DNA from: CS1-C013 sp964353745
Lineage (GTDB): Archaea > Aenigmatarchaeota > Aenigmatarchaeia > Aenigmatarchaeales > Aenigmatarchaeaceae
Length of the DNA stretch: 64,000 nucleotides
Reading direction: 5' to 3'
Assembly (NCBI GenBank): GCA_964353745.1
Contig: CAYGWD010000001.1
Location: 13,651-77,650, forward strand
A program made the position numbers and the translations under genes. Below, piece by piece: positions 52,879 to 60,595 of the stretch; position 1 is the stretch's first letter, and every line of letters starts with the position of its first letter. The notes below the pieces were generated by a model. It did not search any database. It was not told the origin of the DNA and saw only the letters and a list, made by a program, of their open reading frames with translations.

Positions 52879-55515
52879 TTATTTGCTCAAATCAACTGTA
52901 CTTCCCATCGAACCTGAAGCAGAAAAATACAGCCTGCCTGAGCATTTTGGGCATTTACCGCTCAAGGTCGGCCTTCTGAAATCCCAACCACAGTCAATAC
53001 ATGTAACTGACTCGAACTTCTTTAGAACGGTTTCATCAGGCGAAGCTTTCTTAGCGCCGTTCATTATGTCAAGGAGATTTGTCTGTTTGACGCCTTCTAT
53101 TAATTCAGACGAAGAGACGCCACAGACTTCAAAGATTCTTTCCAATGGCGGCAACAACTGGTTGTAAATATAATACTCAGGGTCTATCTGCAAATTGTTT
53201 TCTTTTACAAAATCAGGGTCTTCGGCCCGCTTTGAGAGCAATTGATTACCTTTTATTATGACATAGCCTAATCTCTCCCCTATCATAGACCTAGTCTTGT
53301 CCCTTTTCATAATCTTCTTGGCAAGTTCAACATGAGGTTGAATGCCGTCATAAGATTCTAAAGATTTGGTAACTCCTTTTACAATAGTTAGTTTTTCCAA
53401 AGGTATTTCACTTTTAGCCAGCTTTTCTATGATTGTTCTGACATACCTTGAAGCTTTTTTCACGTTCTTTTCCTTCAAAATTATATTGAGAACTTCGAGA
53501 GTCGTTTCCGATGTCAAGTCGCACCAGTCCCTCCTAACAGTCTCTATACCTTTCATTTCCATTTTGTCCGACCACTTCTCTCCATCTTTTTCAAAGCACC
53601 AACCAGCATACCTCTTCTTGGCCTCAATCAAAAAAGTTTTGAAGACCTTTTCAAATTTCAAATCCAAACCATACATGCTATCAGAAATAAATTTCGAAAT
53701 TTCCTTGCCGAGCTTTTCTGACTCGTCCTCATTCTTAACATCAGATTTTATAAATACGGAATCAGTGTCCGCATAAATAACTTTTACAGGAAAGTTTTTC
53801 TCAATCAAATCCTTTGTTTTTGTTATGGTGTCCCTGCCGAATGCTGTTATTGTGTTTGCAATGTTCATGACGTAGAGCCTTGACCTGACGTAGCCTGTGT
53901 AGCCATATAATGAATTCAACAAGTCCTTTAGCGCTAATTGTTTTGCCTCTAATATTCTTTTGTTCTCGGAATCTGTCTCCATTTTATGTTGTTTCCTCAC
54001 CTCAACTCTCGCGGACATTATCTCGTCAACGACCTGAGGTATTATGCCTTTGAAGATTGTTGGCTTGACGAATTTTGTCCCATAGGGAGAGACGAAATGA
54101 TCAACTTCGCCGCCGTTCATCAAATAAGTTGTGGTGCATATATTGAACGCTCTGATTAACGATGGGTACATGCTGGTGAAATCCAAACATATAACCCACT
54201 CATGAAAACCTGTCTCTGGGTCCAATACTAAAGCTCCTTTCAATCCATGCTCTTTTATCCTGTCGCCGACATCAGTGGGCTTGCAGGGCATTATGAAATT
54301 TCTCTTGTGAAATTCTCTCAGCAAACGATTCTCATGCCTCTGTGATTGGCCACCGAGAGAATCCTGCAAAAGCAGGCCTGACAATTTTGCTATTTCAAAG
54401 AACTTGTCCAACATACGCTTTTCAACAACCAATCTCAAACTTAGAACAGCATCCCTCCTGGCGTACTCGACGAACTCTCTAAAATCATTCCCATTCCAGA
54501 TTTCTTTTATCTTCTCAATATAGTTTCCACCCAATTCAATTTTCCCTACGCCTAAAACTTTTTTGCAGATGGTGCTCAGGTCGTATCTCTTGAATTTTAC
54601 CCAAGGGTCCCTCTTGTATATTTCAAACGTGTCGACTACCACACGGCCAGAAATAAAGGGTATTGTGCTCTGCTGCAATTTTCTTGTCATCGCCGGCTTT
54701 TCAGATCTACCCAAGTCTCTCGGAACTTTTAAAATCTCCATTCTTTTAATCAAGAAGGGCAGGTCGAATCCGTTGATGTTGTGACCACAGATTATATCCG
54801 GGTCATAGTCGATGAGTATTTCTCTAAACTTTGCCAGCATATCTTCCTCGCTTGTGCATGCTATTGTGTTCTCACCAATCCTTGCTGGTTTTGCTATCAA
54901 CACTAGAGAGTCTTTTCCTTTGTATGCCGGCGAGAAGGCCATGCTTACCACTATTATTTTATCTTTTTCAGGAATAGGTATCCTCTCCCCTGTTGGCAAA
55001 CACTCGATATCGACGGCCATATAATTCAGGGGAGCATTCTTCATGATTTCTATCGGCGTTATGCTATCAGCTTTCAATGCCTTGCACTTTACAGTAGTGG
55101 TCCTAGTTAACTTGCCTTCAGCATTTATCCAACTCATTCCTTTAAAACCATTGTCGGCCATGAACCTGTATTTGAACAGAACGTCAGCCTCATAAGGAGT
55201 TCCAAATGATTTTGCGTATTCTCTCATCTCAGGTGTCTGTTGCGGATTGGTTCCTGTTATTTTTAGAACTTTGACAGGTGGCTGGTACCCTATTGGCAAA
55301 TATCTCTCTACGATTTCGATTTCCACACCGAATTTGTTTTTTATCCCTTCTATTATTTCTGGATACTTGCTTTCTTCGCCGTGTAGATAGAAGTAAGGCA
55401 TGAATTTGTCATAGAAAACGCAAACAGCTTCTCCTTGAATATTCTTGCAGAACAGCCTGATTATTGGTTTGTTGTTGAGAAGAATGTAATCAGCGTCTAT
55501 TATTTGGAGCTCCAT
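52879..55515 (-). CDS. polB: Family-B DNA polymerase with proofreading domain and C-terminal zinc module
   Basis: Replicative or repair polymerase of 878 residues. Exonuclease motifs: AVDIEC, NGFDLPFLIKR, YARRDAVLSL. Polymerase motifs: A (DFTSMYPSLI), B (KDLLNSLYGYTG) and C (YADTDSVF). The protein is longer than the usual 770-800 of archaeal PolB because of a tail holding CIDCGW and CPKC (residues 839-858). This tail, with FRRPTLSGKCPKC followed by a Ser/Gly-rich end, resembles the C-terminal zinc motif of the PolD large subunit rather than typical archaeal PolB ends. All catalytic Asp residues are present. A TATA element CTTTAAATTT (55537-55546) precedes the gene. Confidence 0.93.
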   Translation of the reverse strand: MELQIIDADYILLNNKPIIRLFCKNIQGEAVCVFYDKFMPYFYLHGEESKYPEIIEGIKNKFGVEIEIVERYLPIGYQPPVKVLKITGTNPQQTPEMREYAKSFGTPYEADVLFKYRFMADNGFKGMSWINAEGKLTRTTTVKCKALKADSITPIEIMKNAPLNYMAVDIECLPTGERIPIPEKDKIIVVSMAFSPAYKGKDSLVLIAKPARIGENTIACTSEEDMLAKFREILIDYDPDIICGHNINGFDLPFLIKRMEILKVPRDLGRSEKPAMTRKLQQSTIPFISGRVVVDTFEIYKRDPWVKFKRYDLSTICKKVLGVGKIELGGNYIEKIKEIWNGNDFREFVEYARRDAVLSLRLVVEKRMLDKFFEIAKLSGLLLQDSLGGQSQRHENRLLREFHKRNFIMPCKPTDVGDRIKEHGLKGALVLDPETGFHEWVICLDFTSMYPSLIRAFNICTTTYLMNGGEVDHFVSPYGTKFVKPTIFKGIIPQVVDEIMSARVEVRKQHKMETDSENKRILEAKQLALKDLLNSLYGYTGYVRSRLYVMNIANTITAFGRDTITKTKDLIEKNFPVKVIYADTDSVFIKSDVKNEDESEKLGKEISKFISDSMYGLDLKFEKVFKTFLIEAKKRYAGWCFEKDGEKWSDKMEMKGIETVRRDWCDLTSETTLEVLNIILKEKNVKKASRYVRTIIEKLAKSEIPLEKLTIVKGVTKSLESYDGIQPHVELAKKIMKRDKTRSMIGERLGYVIIKGNQLLSKRAEDPDFVKENNLQIDPEYYIYNQLLPPLERIFEVCGVSSSELIEGVKQTNLLDIMNGAKKASPDETVLKKFESVTCIDCGWDFRRPTLSGKCPKCSGRLYFSASGSMGSTVDLSK
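52882..53001 (-). other. DP2-like C4 zinc module at the C-terminus of PolB
   Basis: Encodes residues 839-878. The pattern is CxxC, then FRR-PTLSGK, then CxxC, then a Gly/Ser-rich end. From my knowledge of PolD large subunits, their C-terminal zinc site has C-x2-C, a conserved FRRPPL(D/S)GKC phrase and C-x2-C. The match is strong in spacing and in FRRP-L-GKC. Homology by descent is inferred. Confidence 0.6.
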
Positions 55516-55599
55516 AGTTTTCTTATTCGTATCTGAAATTTAAAGCCTTTTTGGTTTACTGCTAATGTTATTTAAAAGCATTCTTAATTTATGAGAACA

Positions 55600-55959
55600 T
55601 TATTTCTGCTTCTTTCTAAACTTATCGTAAATCCAGACTATGAAACAGGAAATTAAATAATTTGATATGATTACAATTGAGTAAAAATACACTATTTGTA
55701 ACCACTTTTCTTTTTCTAATCTCTGGCAGACTTCTAAATTATAATAGTCGCACCCTTCTAATAGTTCTACAGTTCCATTTTCATAAATAACAAAAGGTCC
55801 TTTGTATCCTCTGCCACAGCAATATTCCTCACCTGAAATTCCAATTACAGCACTATTTGAAAGCCAAATTTCATAATTTATAAAAAATACAAACAAAGAT
55901 AAAATTAGAGTTAAAACAATCTTTCTCCAATCTGGCTTTAAGAATTGCTTCCACTTCAT
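55600..55959 (-). CDS. Small two-pass membrane protein of the WKQFL family
   Basis: Not a named function. Seen: N-terminal MKWKQFLKPDWRKIVLTLIL, one membrane segment (about 14-30), an external loop with three or four cysteines (EEYCCGRGYKGPFVIYENGTVELLEGC), and a second membrane segment ending SNYLISCFIVWIYDKFRKKQK. The chosen ATG at 55959 starts at MKWKQF, the block shared with the proteins at 62097 and 63293; the upstream ATG would add eighteen non-conserved residues. The length is 119 residues. Loop cysteines may form disulfides outside the cell. Confidence 0.7.
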   Translation of the reverse strand: MKWKQFLKPDWRKIVLTLILSLFVFFINYEIWLSNSAVIGISGEEYCCGRGYKGPFVIYENGTVELLEGCDYYNLEVCQRLEKEKWLQIVYFYSIVIISNYLISCFIVWIYDKFRKKQK

Positions 55960-56145
55960 ACTAAAATTATACAAATTCTGATTAAAATATATATGCTTAC
56001 AGAATAAGAACATTATTTAAAAACATTCTAGAATCTTAGTGAAACTAATATCTGATTCATTATATTATATGAACCCAAGACGGATGTATTATGGATGGCA
56101 ACGACGTTATAAGAAATTCTAATACTTTAGCATACTATATTCCTT

Positions 56146-56928
56146 ATGCCGATGGAAAAATTCTGGGGCATCGTGGAGGATGTTATAGAAAACTCAGACT
56201 TTGTCATAGAGGTCATCGACGCCAGGATGCCTGAAATGACGAGGAACATGAACGCGGAGAGCCTTGTCGAGAGCAGGGGCAAGAAGCTCATAATTGTCGC
56301 CAACAAGGCCGATTTTTTGTCAAAGGAGGCCATGGAGCTCTACAAGGACAAAATCGGAAAAATACCATTCTTCTTTGTTTCAATAAGAAACAGGAAGGGT
56401 GTCACGCGTCTGAAGTGGGGCCTTTTCAAGATAATCAAGAAGAGGTCGAATAACCGCATAAGCATAGGGGTCATAGGCTATCCGAACACCGGCAAGTCTT
56501 CCCTGATCAATGCCTTATGCGGCAGGAGGGCTATCGCAGTTGGCTCAAAGCCAGGCATTACAAGGTGCCATCAGCTGGTTAAAATGAGCTCCAACATAAT
56601 GCTCATTGACACCCCCGGCGTCATTCCGATGTCAGATCGCGACGAGACCAAGCAGATACTGATGAACACGCGGGACCCGTCGAATGCAAAAAGGATTGAT
56701 GAGGCTGCAAATGAAATAGTAAGGATTTTCCTGGAGCTGAACAGGAAGACATTCGAAGAAATGTACAAGGTCAAAACCCAGGGAAAGAGCTTTGGCGAGA
56801 TAGTCAATGAAATAGGGCTATCGAATAATATGCTTATCAAGGGCGGTAAGGTGGATGCGAGGAGAGTTTATCTGAGGCTGATAAACGACTGGCAGAAGGG
56901 GAAAATACTCTTGAAAGACAACCAATAG
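56146..56928 (+). CDS. Circularly permuted GTPase, RbgA/YlqF-like ribosome-assembly factor
   Basis: GTPase of the YlqF/RbgA family, likely helping large-subunit assembly. Seen: G4 (ANKADF) near residue 63 and G5-like SIRNRKG before G1 (GYPNTGKSS) and G3 (DTPGVIP), the order typical of permuted GTPases. The tail (GGKVDARRVYLRLINDWQKGKI) matches the family. The length is 260 residues. Codon use is strikingly richer in G+C than neighbouring genes (many AGG, GGC, GTC codons), which may reflect high expression or transfer. Confidence 0.87.
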   Translation: MPMEKFWGIVEDVIENSDFVIEVIDARMPEMTRNMNAESLVESRGKKLIIVANKADFLSKEAMELYKDKIGKIPFFFVSIRNRKGVTRLKWGLFKIIKKRSNNRISIGVIGYPNTGKSSLINALCGRRAIAVGSKPGITRCHQLVKMSSNIMLIDTPGVIPMSDRDETKQILMNTRDPSNAKRIDEAANEIVRIFLELNRKTFEEMYKVKTQGKSFGEIVNEIGLSNNMLIKGGKVDARRVYLRLINDWQKGKILLKDNQ

Positions 56929-56978
56929 AGAGTAGGGGCAAACAAAATTACAAATTCAGAATCTGTCGGTCTTCTTGT

Positions 56979-56996
56979 GCTTATATGAAAATAACC
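56979..56996. repeat. Short hairpin repeat, copy 1 (ATATGAAAATA family)
   Basis: GCTTATATGAAAATAACC, 18 bases, about 50 bases after the stop of the GTPase gene. The arms TTAT and ATAA can pair. It matches the copies near 61965, 63115, 63154 and 63796, all in intergenic DNA after gene ends. A terminator or RNA-processing signal is possible. Confidence 0.55.
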
Positions 56997-57046
56997 TGAT
57001 GAAAAAACTAGATTGGATCGAATATTAGTCACACCAAAAGTTAAGG

Positions 57047-57060
57047 TTTATTTAAATATT
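57047..57060 (+). promoter_or_regulatory. TATA box of the gene at 57092
   Basis: TTTATTTAAATATT lies 32-45 bases before the ATG at 57092. It is an AT-rich element in the correct position for an archaeal promoter with a short leader. Confidence 0.45.
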
Positions 57061-57091
57061 AAAAAATTAATCTAAAATACAAGGCGATTAA

Positions 57092-57517
57092 ATGAAAATA
57101 GCTTTATGTGGCAGCTTGAATTTTGGTGAAAAGACGTTTAATGAAATAAAAGAAAGACTTATCTCAATGAATCATGAAGTTCTATTACCAGCTTCAATAG
57201 AAAAGTTCGGACCTAAAATCAATGAAATAAAAAATAATAAAGAATTGTATCTTAAAATCGCACCAGACTTTATAAGAAAGCATTTTGACAAAGTTGCTGA
57301 TAGCGATGCAATACTTGTCATAAATTTGGAAAGACATGAAATAAAAAACTATATTGGTGGTAATACATTTGCAGAAATAATGGTTGCCTTTTACTTAAAC
57401 AAGAAGATTTTCCTTTTAAATCCTATTCCAACAGATGAAAAACTCTCTTTTATAAGAGACGAGATTGAAGCTGTCAAACCAATAATACTAAATGATAATT
57501 TAGATTTGATAGAGTGA
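57092..57517 (+). CDS. Nucleoside 2-deoxyribosyltransferase-like Rossmann protein, function unknown
   Basis: Compact Rossmann-like protein of 141 residues. Seen: N-terminal KIALCGSLNFGEKTFNEIKERLI, a middle helix-strand pattern ending SDAILVINLERH, and IGGNTFAEIMVAFYLNKKIFLLNP. The layout of an initial strand, then an Asp-Ala-Ile/Val-containing strand, then an xGxxTxxE helix resembles nucleoside 2-deoxyribosyltransferase and related nucleotide hydrolases. It is 31 bases before the CYTH gene on the same strand, so a nucleotide- or polyphosphate-related role is plausible. Confidence 0.65.
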   Translation: MKIALCGSLNFGEKTFNEIKERLISMNHEVLLPASIEKFGPKINEIKNNKELYLKIAPDFIRKHFDKVADSDAILVINLERHEIKNYIGGNTFAEIMVAFYLNKKIFLLNPIPTDEKLSFIRDEIEAVKPIILNDNLDLIE

Positions 57518-57548
57518 TTTAAAAAGAAATTATAATAGGTTGAAATAA

Positions 57549-58118
57549 ATGGTAGAAATAGAAATGAGGGCAATAGTTAATGAAGATTTTTTAAATAGAC
57601 TGAAAAAGAAATATCAACTCTCTGAAGTAAAAACATACGGCCCTTATACTGATGATTATTACAAACCTAAGGGTATTTCTTCTAAGGAATTTGACCCAAA
57701 TAATGTGACATTACGAACAAGAAAACTTGGTTCGGATAAAGATATGACTATATTGCTAGACAAGATAAGTTATGAAGCTGGTTTAAAAAAGTCTGCATAT
57801 GGAAAAAAGGTCGTGCTTTTCACAGGTCCAGAAGATATAGCAAAGGATATTTTAAAGACTTTAGGCTTTGAGCATTGGTTTTCTATAAAGAAACGTGGAG
57901 GAAAGGAATACAACATTGTAGATAAAAAATCCAATTTGAATTTTAACTTTTACTTGGAAGACATTGAAAGCATAGGCAATATGATTGAAGTTGAATTTAA
58001 AACAAGTGGTGCAGAAGCTAATTCTGATAAAATTATTTATATCTTAGGGATTGAAAAGAAAAATATAATTAATAAAAACATGGCAAGTTTTGTTGCAGGA
58101 AAGCTTGGATTGATATAA
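57549..58118 (+). CDS. CYTH-domain protein (class IV adenylate cyclase / thiamine triphosphatase superfamily)
   Basis: Beta-barrel tunnel enzyme acting on triphosphate substrates. Seen: N-terminal EIEMRAIV in the place of the ExExK motif, DDYYKP, VTLRTRKLG, the basic strands LLDKISYEAGLKKSAYG, KKRGGKEYNIV, and FYLEDIESIGNMIEVEF with the C-terminal acidic metal ligands. The length of 189 residues is normal. It has a good match to archaeal class IV cyclase-like proteins, though the reaction (cAMP, ThTP or tripolyphosphate) is not resolved. It pairs with the upstream Rossmann gene. Confidence 0.83.
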   Translation: MVEIEMRAIVNEDFLNRLKKKYQLSEVKTYGPYTDDYYKPKGISSKEFDPNNVTLRTRKLGSDKDMTILLDKISYEAGLKKSAYGKKVVLFTGPEDIAKDILKTLGFEHWFSIKKRGGKEYNIVDKKSNLNFNFYLEDIESIGNMIEVEFKTSGAEANSDKIIYILGIEKKNIINKNMASFVAGKLGLI

Positions 58119-58212
58119 AGCTAGAATTTTCGCCTAAACCACCTCTAAAATCTCTGGTTTTGCTAACTTTATGATATTACTGTAATTACCTTTACCAGAA
58201 GTTCATGTTTAT

Positions 58213-59115
58213 TTAAATACTTTGGACTTCTCTTGTTCTCAAATCAATTAGTTTACCAAGCGAGACTATGCTTATTCCCTTATAATTTGTATTGATTTCT
58301 TTATCAGTGAAAACTATATCCGGAGAAGGCTCTACCAAGAAATCAGCATTATCGATGCTAACATATCTTTTTTTCAAAACGTCCAAAGGATCAAAACCAA
58401 GAAGTAACAAAAACACGACGTTACCTATTTTAAAAATACACGGGCTAGTAATTTCCTGTTCTTTTTTCTTTACCTTGTCCGCAATCCTATTGCTGCGAAC
58501 AACATAGTCAGCTTTAACATCTTTTTCTGTGAAAGCTACTCTAACAGAATCGCCGCTAAAAACCACAGGCTTCAAAGGAACATCAGGAAATAGAATCTTG
58601 CCAGCTTTCAAGACCTTGTTGTTCATTTCTCCTGATACCGCAATAACATCATCCAAAGATATTTTCTCACCCAGTTTTTTTGATATCGAAACTTGAACTT
58701 CACCGGTGGTGTCTTCTAAACTTATAACAAAGTTGTCTCCCCTTTCCTCTTTTTCCTTTACCATGCCTATGATACTTGTAGTTCCTTCACTGCATTTGTT
58801 TATTGAAACTATGTTTGACAGTTCTAATTTCTTCATCAATAAGCTATGCAAAAATATGTATTTGTCATTCAGAGTTCTTACAAAGTCCTGCATATTGAAC
58901 CTCTCCACTTTCTTAATAGCGCCCAGAACTCTTACCTCGTCTGAAACAATTGTCTTTAGAACATTCTCATTTACAATGAATATGTTTTCTTTTTTCAAGC
59001 CTTCTATCAGTTTGAAGAACTCTTCTTCGTTGAGATTCTCTATCTTCTCTGTTATTTTATCGTCTACCAGAAAGCCTAGGTTTATCAAATTTTTCAAATG
59101 ACTGTGCTCGTTCAT
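58213..59115 (-). CDS. DNA polymerase D small subunit (DP1), shortened, with degenerate phosphoesterase domain
   Basis: Homolog of PolD DP1, 300 residues versus about 450-700 in family members. N-terminal domain about 1-95; OB fold about 98-178 (SIIGMVKEKEERGDNFVISLED, DDVIAVSGEM, ILFPDVPLKP). In usual DP1 a calcineurin-like nuclease domain follows with DxH, GDxxD, GNHD and GHxH motifs. Here only about 120 residues remain, and the visible match to the end of that domain (LLLLGFDPLDVLKKRYV, EPSPDIVFTDKE, NYKGISIVSLG) has LLLLG in place of the YHG histidine region and FTDKE in place of GHxH. None of the metal ligands is present, so Mre11-like proofreading is lost. Start overlaps the Orc1/Cdc6 stop (ATGA). 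Confidence 0.82.
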   Translation of the reverse strand: MNEHSHLKNLINLGFLVDDKITEKIENLNEEEFFKLIEGLKKENIFIVNENVLKTIVSDEVRVLGAIKKVERFNMQDFVRTLNDKYIFLHSLLMKKLELSNIVSINKCSEGTTSIIGMVKEKEERGDNFVISLEDTTGEVQVSISKKLGEKISLDDVIAVSGEMNNKVLKAGKILFPDVPLKPVVFSGDSVRVAFTEKDVKADYVVRSNRIADKVKKKEQEITSPCIFKIGNVVFLLLLGFDPLDVLKKRYVSIDNADFLVEPSPDIVFTDKEINTNYKGISIVSLGKLIDLRTREVQSI

Positions 59116-60308
59116 AAGAATATTTCATATAGAAGTTTTTTTAACTTATTGTTTATCGAATCTACCAACCCGAAAGATATTACTCTGCTTCTTCCATACC
59201 TTCCTTTGGAAATAACCTTGGTGTTTATTATGCCGAACAAGTCTAACTCAGCTATAAGATCCGAGACTCTTCTAGTCGTCAATATTCTCAAGCCATGCTT
59301 CTTGCACATTTCCTGATAAAAGTCATAGACTTCTCCAGACTGTATTTCCTTGTTCTTCTCTGTCAATTCAACTATTGAATAAAGAACTGCTTGCGATTGC
59401 CTTGGCTGTGCTTTAACTATCTCTATTATCCTATCAATGTCTATCTTTTCCTGGGCATTATCAACATGCTTTACAGTGACTTTCTCTTCAGCATTTCTTT
59501 CAGCCAACTCTCCTGCCACCCTTAACAAGTCTAAGGCCCTTCTAGCGTCTCCGTGCTCCTGGGCAGCCAAGGCAGCACATTTTTCCACAACCCCAGGCTC
59601 TAAAACGCCTGGCAGGAAAGCTACATAAGACCTCCCTCTCAGAATATCCTGTAATTGCAGGGCATTGTAAGGCGGGAATATTAATTCTTCTTCGCTTAAG
59701 GAGCTTTTTATTCGCGGGTCCAAGGTTTCGACAAAACCTAGGTTATTGGTTATGCCTATTAAAGATACTCTAGAATTCTTAAGCTCCTGGTTTATTCTGG
59801 TCAAGTTGTAAAGTATCTCATCTCCTGTTTTCTCTACCAAAGAGTCTATCTCGTCAATTATCAGAATCATGGTTTGTTTGTTTTCTTCCAAAGTTTCAAA
59901 GAATACTTTGTATATCTGATCGGTGGGGAGTCCTGTAAAAGGAACTTTTTTACCCAGCATACTGGATAAACAAGCCATTAATCTGTATTCAGTGTCTGCT
60001 GTCCTTTTCATCTTGCAATTAACATAAAGGACTTTGATATCATGGTTGTTGTTTTTGCCTATTTTTTCAAGTTCAGAACCAACTAACCTAGACACCAAGG
60101 TCTTTCCCGTTCCAGGCCTGCCATACAAGAATACATTACTAGGTTTCCCGCCTTTTAGTGCCGGAGCCAAAATCCTTCCCAAATCATTTATTTGTTTTTC
60201 CCTATGAGGTATATTCTCAGGAGAAAATGAAATTGTCAAAGCCTCTCTATTGTTAAAAATAGGCTTTGACTGTAAGAATTTCTCAAAAATATTTTCAGTT
60301 GAATTCAT
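59112..60308 (-). CDS. Replication initiator Orc1/Cdc6
   Basis: AAA+ origin-binding ATPase of 398 residues. Seen: Walker A FLYGRPGTGKTLVSR near residue 60, Walker B MILIIDEIDSLV near 142, sensor-type VSLIGITNNLGFVETLDPRIKSSL, and the AAA+ lid EHGDARRALDLLRVAGELAER with sensor 2 Arg. A C-terminal winged helix (LTEKNKEIQSGEVYDFYQEM, LTTRRVSDLIAELDLFGII) would bind DNA. It lies next to a probable origin and is coupled to DP1, the order known from Euryarchaeota. The large subunit DP2, often next in that order, is absent here. Confidence 0.93.
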   Translation of the reverse strand: MNSTENIFEKFLQSKPIFNNREALTISFSPENIPHREKQINDLGRILAPALKGGKPSNVFLYGRPGTGKTLVSRLVGSELEKIGKNNNHDIKVLYVNCKMKRTADTEYRLMACLSSMLGKKVPFTGLPTDQIYKVFFETLEENKQTMILIIDEIDSLVEKTGDEILYNLTRINQELKNSRVSLIGITNNLGFVETLDPRIKSSLSEEELIFPPYNALQLQDILRGRSYVAFLPGVLEPGVVEKCAALAAQEHGDARRALDLLRVAGELAERNAEEKVTVKHVDNAQEKIDIDRIIEIVKAQPRQSQAVLYSIVELTEKNKEIQSGEVYDFYQEMCKKHGLRILTTRRVSDLIAELDLFGIINTKVISKGRYGRSRVISFGLVDSINNKLKKLLYEIFL

Positions 60309-60311
60309 GGT

Positions 60312-60333
60312 TCACCTTTGTTTCTTCTGAAAT
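60312..60333 (-). repeat. ORB-like element 1
   Basis: On the minus strand the sequence reads TTTCAGAAGAAACAAAGGT, close to the archaeal mini-ORB consensus (TTCCAGTGGAAACAAAGGG from memory) and to element 2. It lies next to the orc1/cdc6 start. Confidence 0.65.
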
Positions 60334-60462
60334 TAGAAGGGTGAATATATAAATAATTTGCTTCACATGAACCCCATTGCTTCTCATGGAGGTTCACATG
60401 AACTTCACGAACGCTATTATAACAACGTTATATCGCTACTCACCCTCTGTTTTCCTATGTAG

Positions 60463-60482
60463 TTTCAAAAGAAGCAAAGGTT
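60463..60482 (+). repeat. ORB-like element 2
   Basis: TTTCAAAAGAAGCAAAGGT on the plus strand differs from element 1 at only two of 19 positions and is inverted relative to it, flanking a 130-base stretch. A weaker minus-strand match (GGAAAACAGAGGGTGA) lies at about 60440-60455. Confidence 0.65.
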
Positions 60483-60525
60483 GTTCCTGTTTTCAAAAAA
60501 TAGACCTTCTCTTCTTATAACAATG

Positions 60526-60555
60526 TTATATAATATAATATATATAATATAAAAA
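60526..60555. other. AT-rich candidate DNA-unwinding element
   Basis: About 29 bases of A and T only, between ORB-like elements 2 and 3, typical for an unwinding element. Confidence 0.55.
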
Positions 60556-60569
60556 CAAGTAAACACGAC

Positions 60570-60592
60570 TTCGACTGGCACTGAAGGGGTGT
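60570..60592 (+). repeat. ORB-like element 3 (divergent)
   Basis: TTCGACTGGCACTGAAGGGG matches the canonical ORB at about 14 of 21 positions, including the G-rich end. It is on the far side of the AT-rich run. Confidence 0.45.
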
Positions 60593-60595
60593 GTG

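Larger units (their letters stand above)
60309..60595. other. Probable chromosomal replication origin (oriC)
   Basis: This 287-base gene-free stretch directly upstream of orc1/cdc6 holds several matches to archaeal origin-recognition boxes in both orientations, two matching palindromes (ATAACAACGTTAT at 60419 and ATAACAATGTTAT at 60517), a direct repeat of TTCACATGAAC (60362 and 60393), and an AT-only run of about 29 bases near 60526-60555 that would melt easily. Position and content match archaeal oriC organisation. Functional proof needs marker-frequency data. Confidence 0.72.

Noticed and set aside
53366..53776. 136-residue open frame opposite polB
   Set aside because: Antisense to conserved polymerase sequence; Ser/Phe-rich shadow.
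56068..56121. 17-codon basic frame (MNPRRMYYGWQRRYKKF) with a TATA-like sequence before it
   Set aside because: Too short to support without conservation data; recorded because the composition is unusual for intergenic DNA here.
56928..57092. tRNA or other structured RNA gene in one of the larger gaps
   Set aside because: No T-loop GGTTC-A or acceptor-stem pairing was found here or in the other gaps I read.
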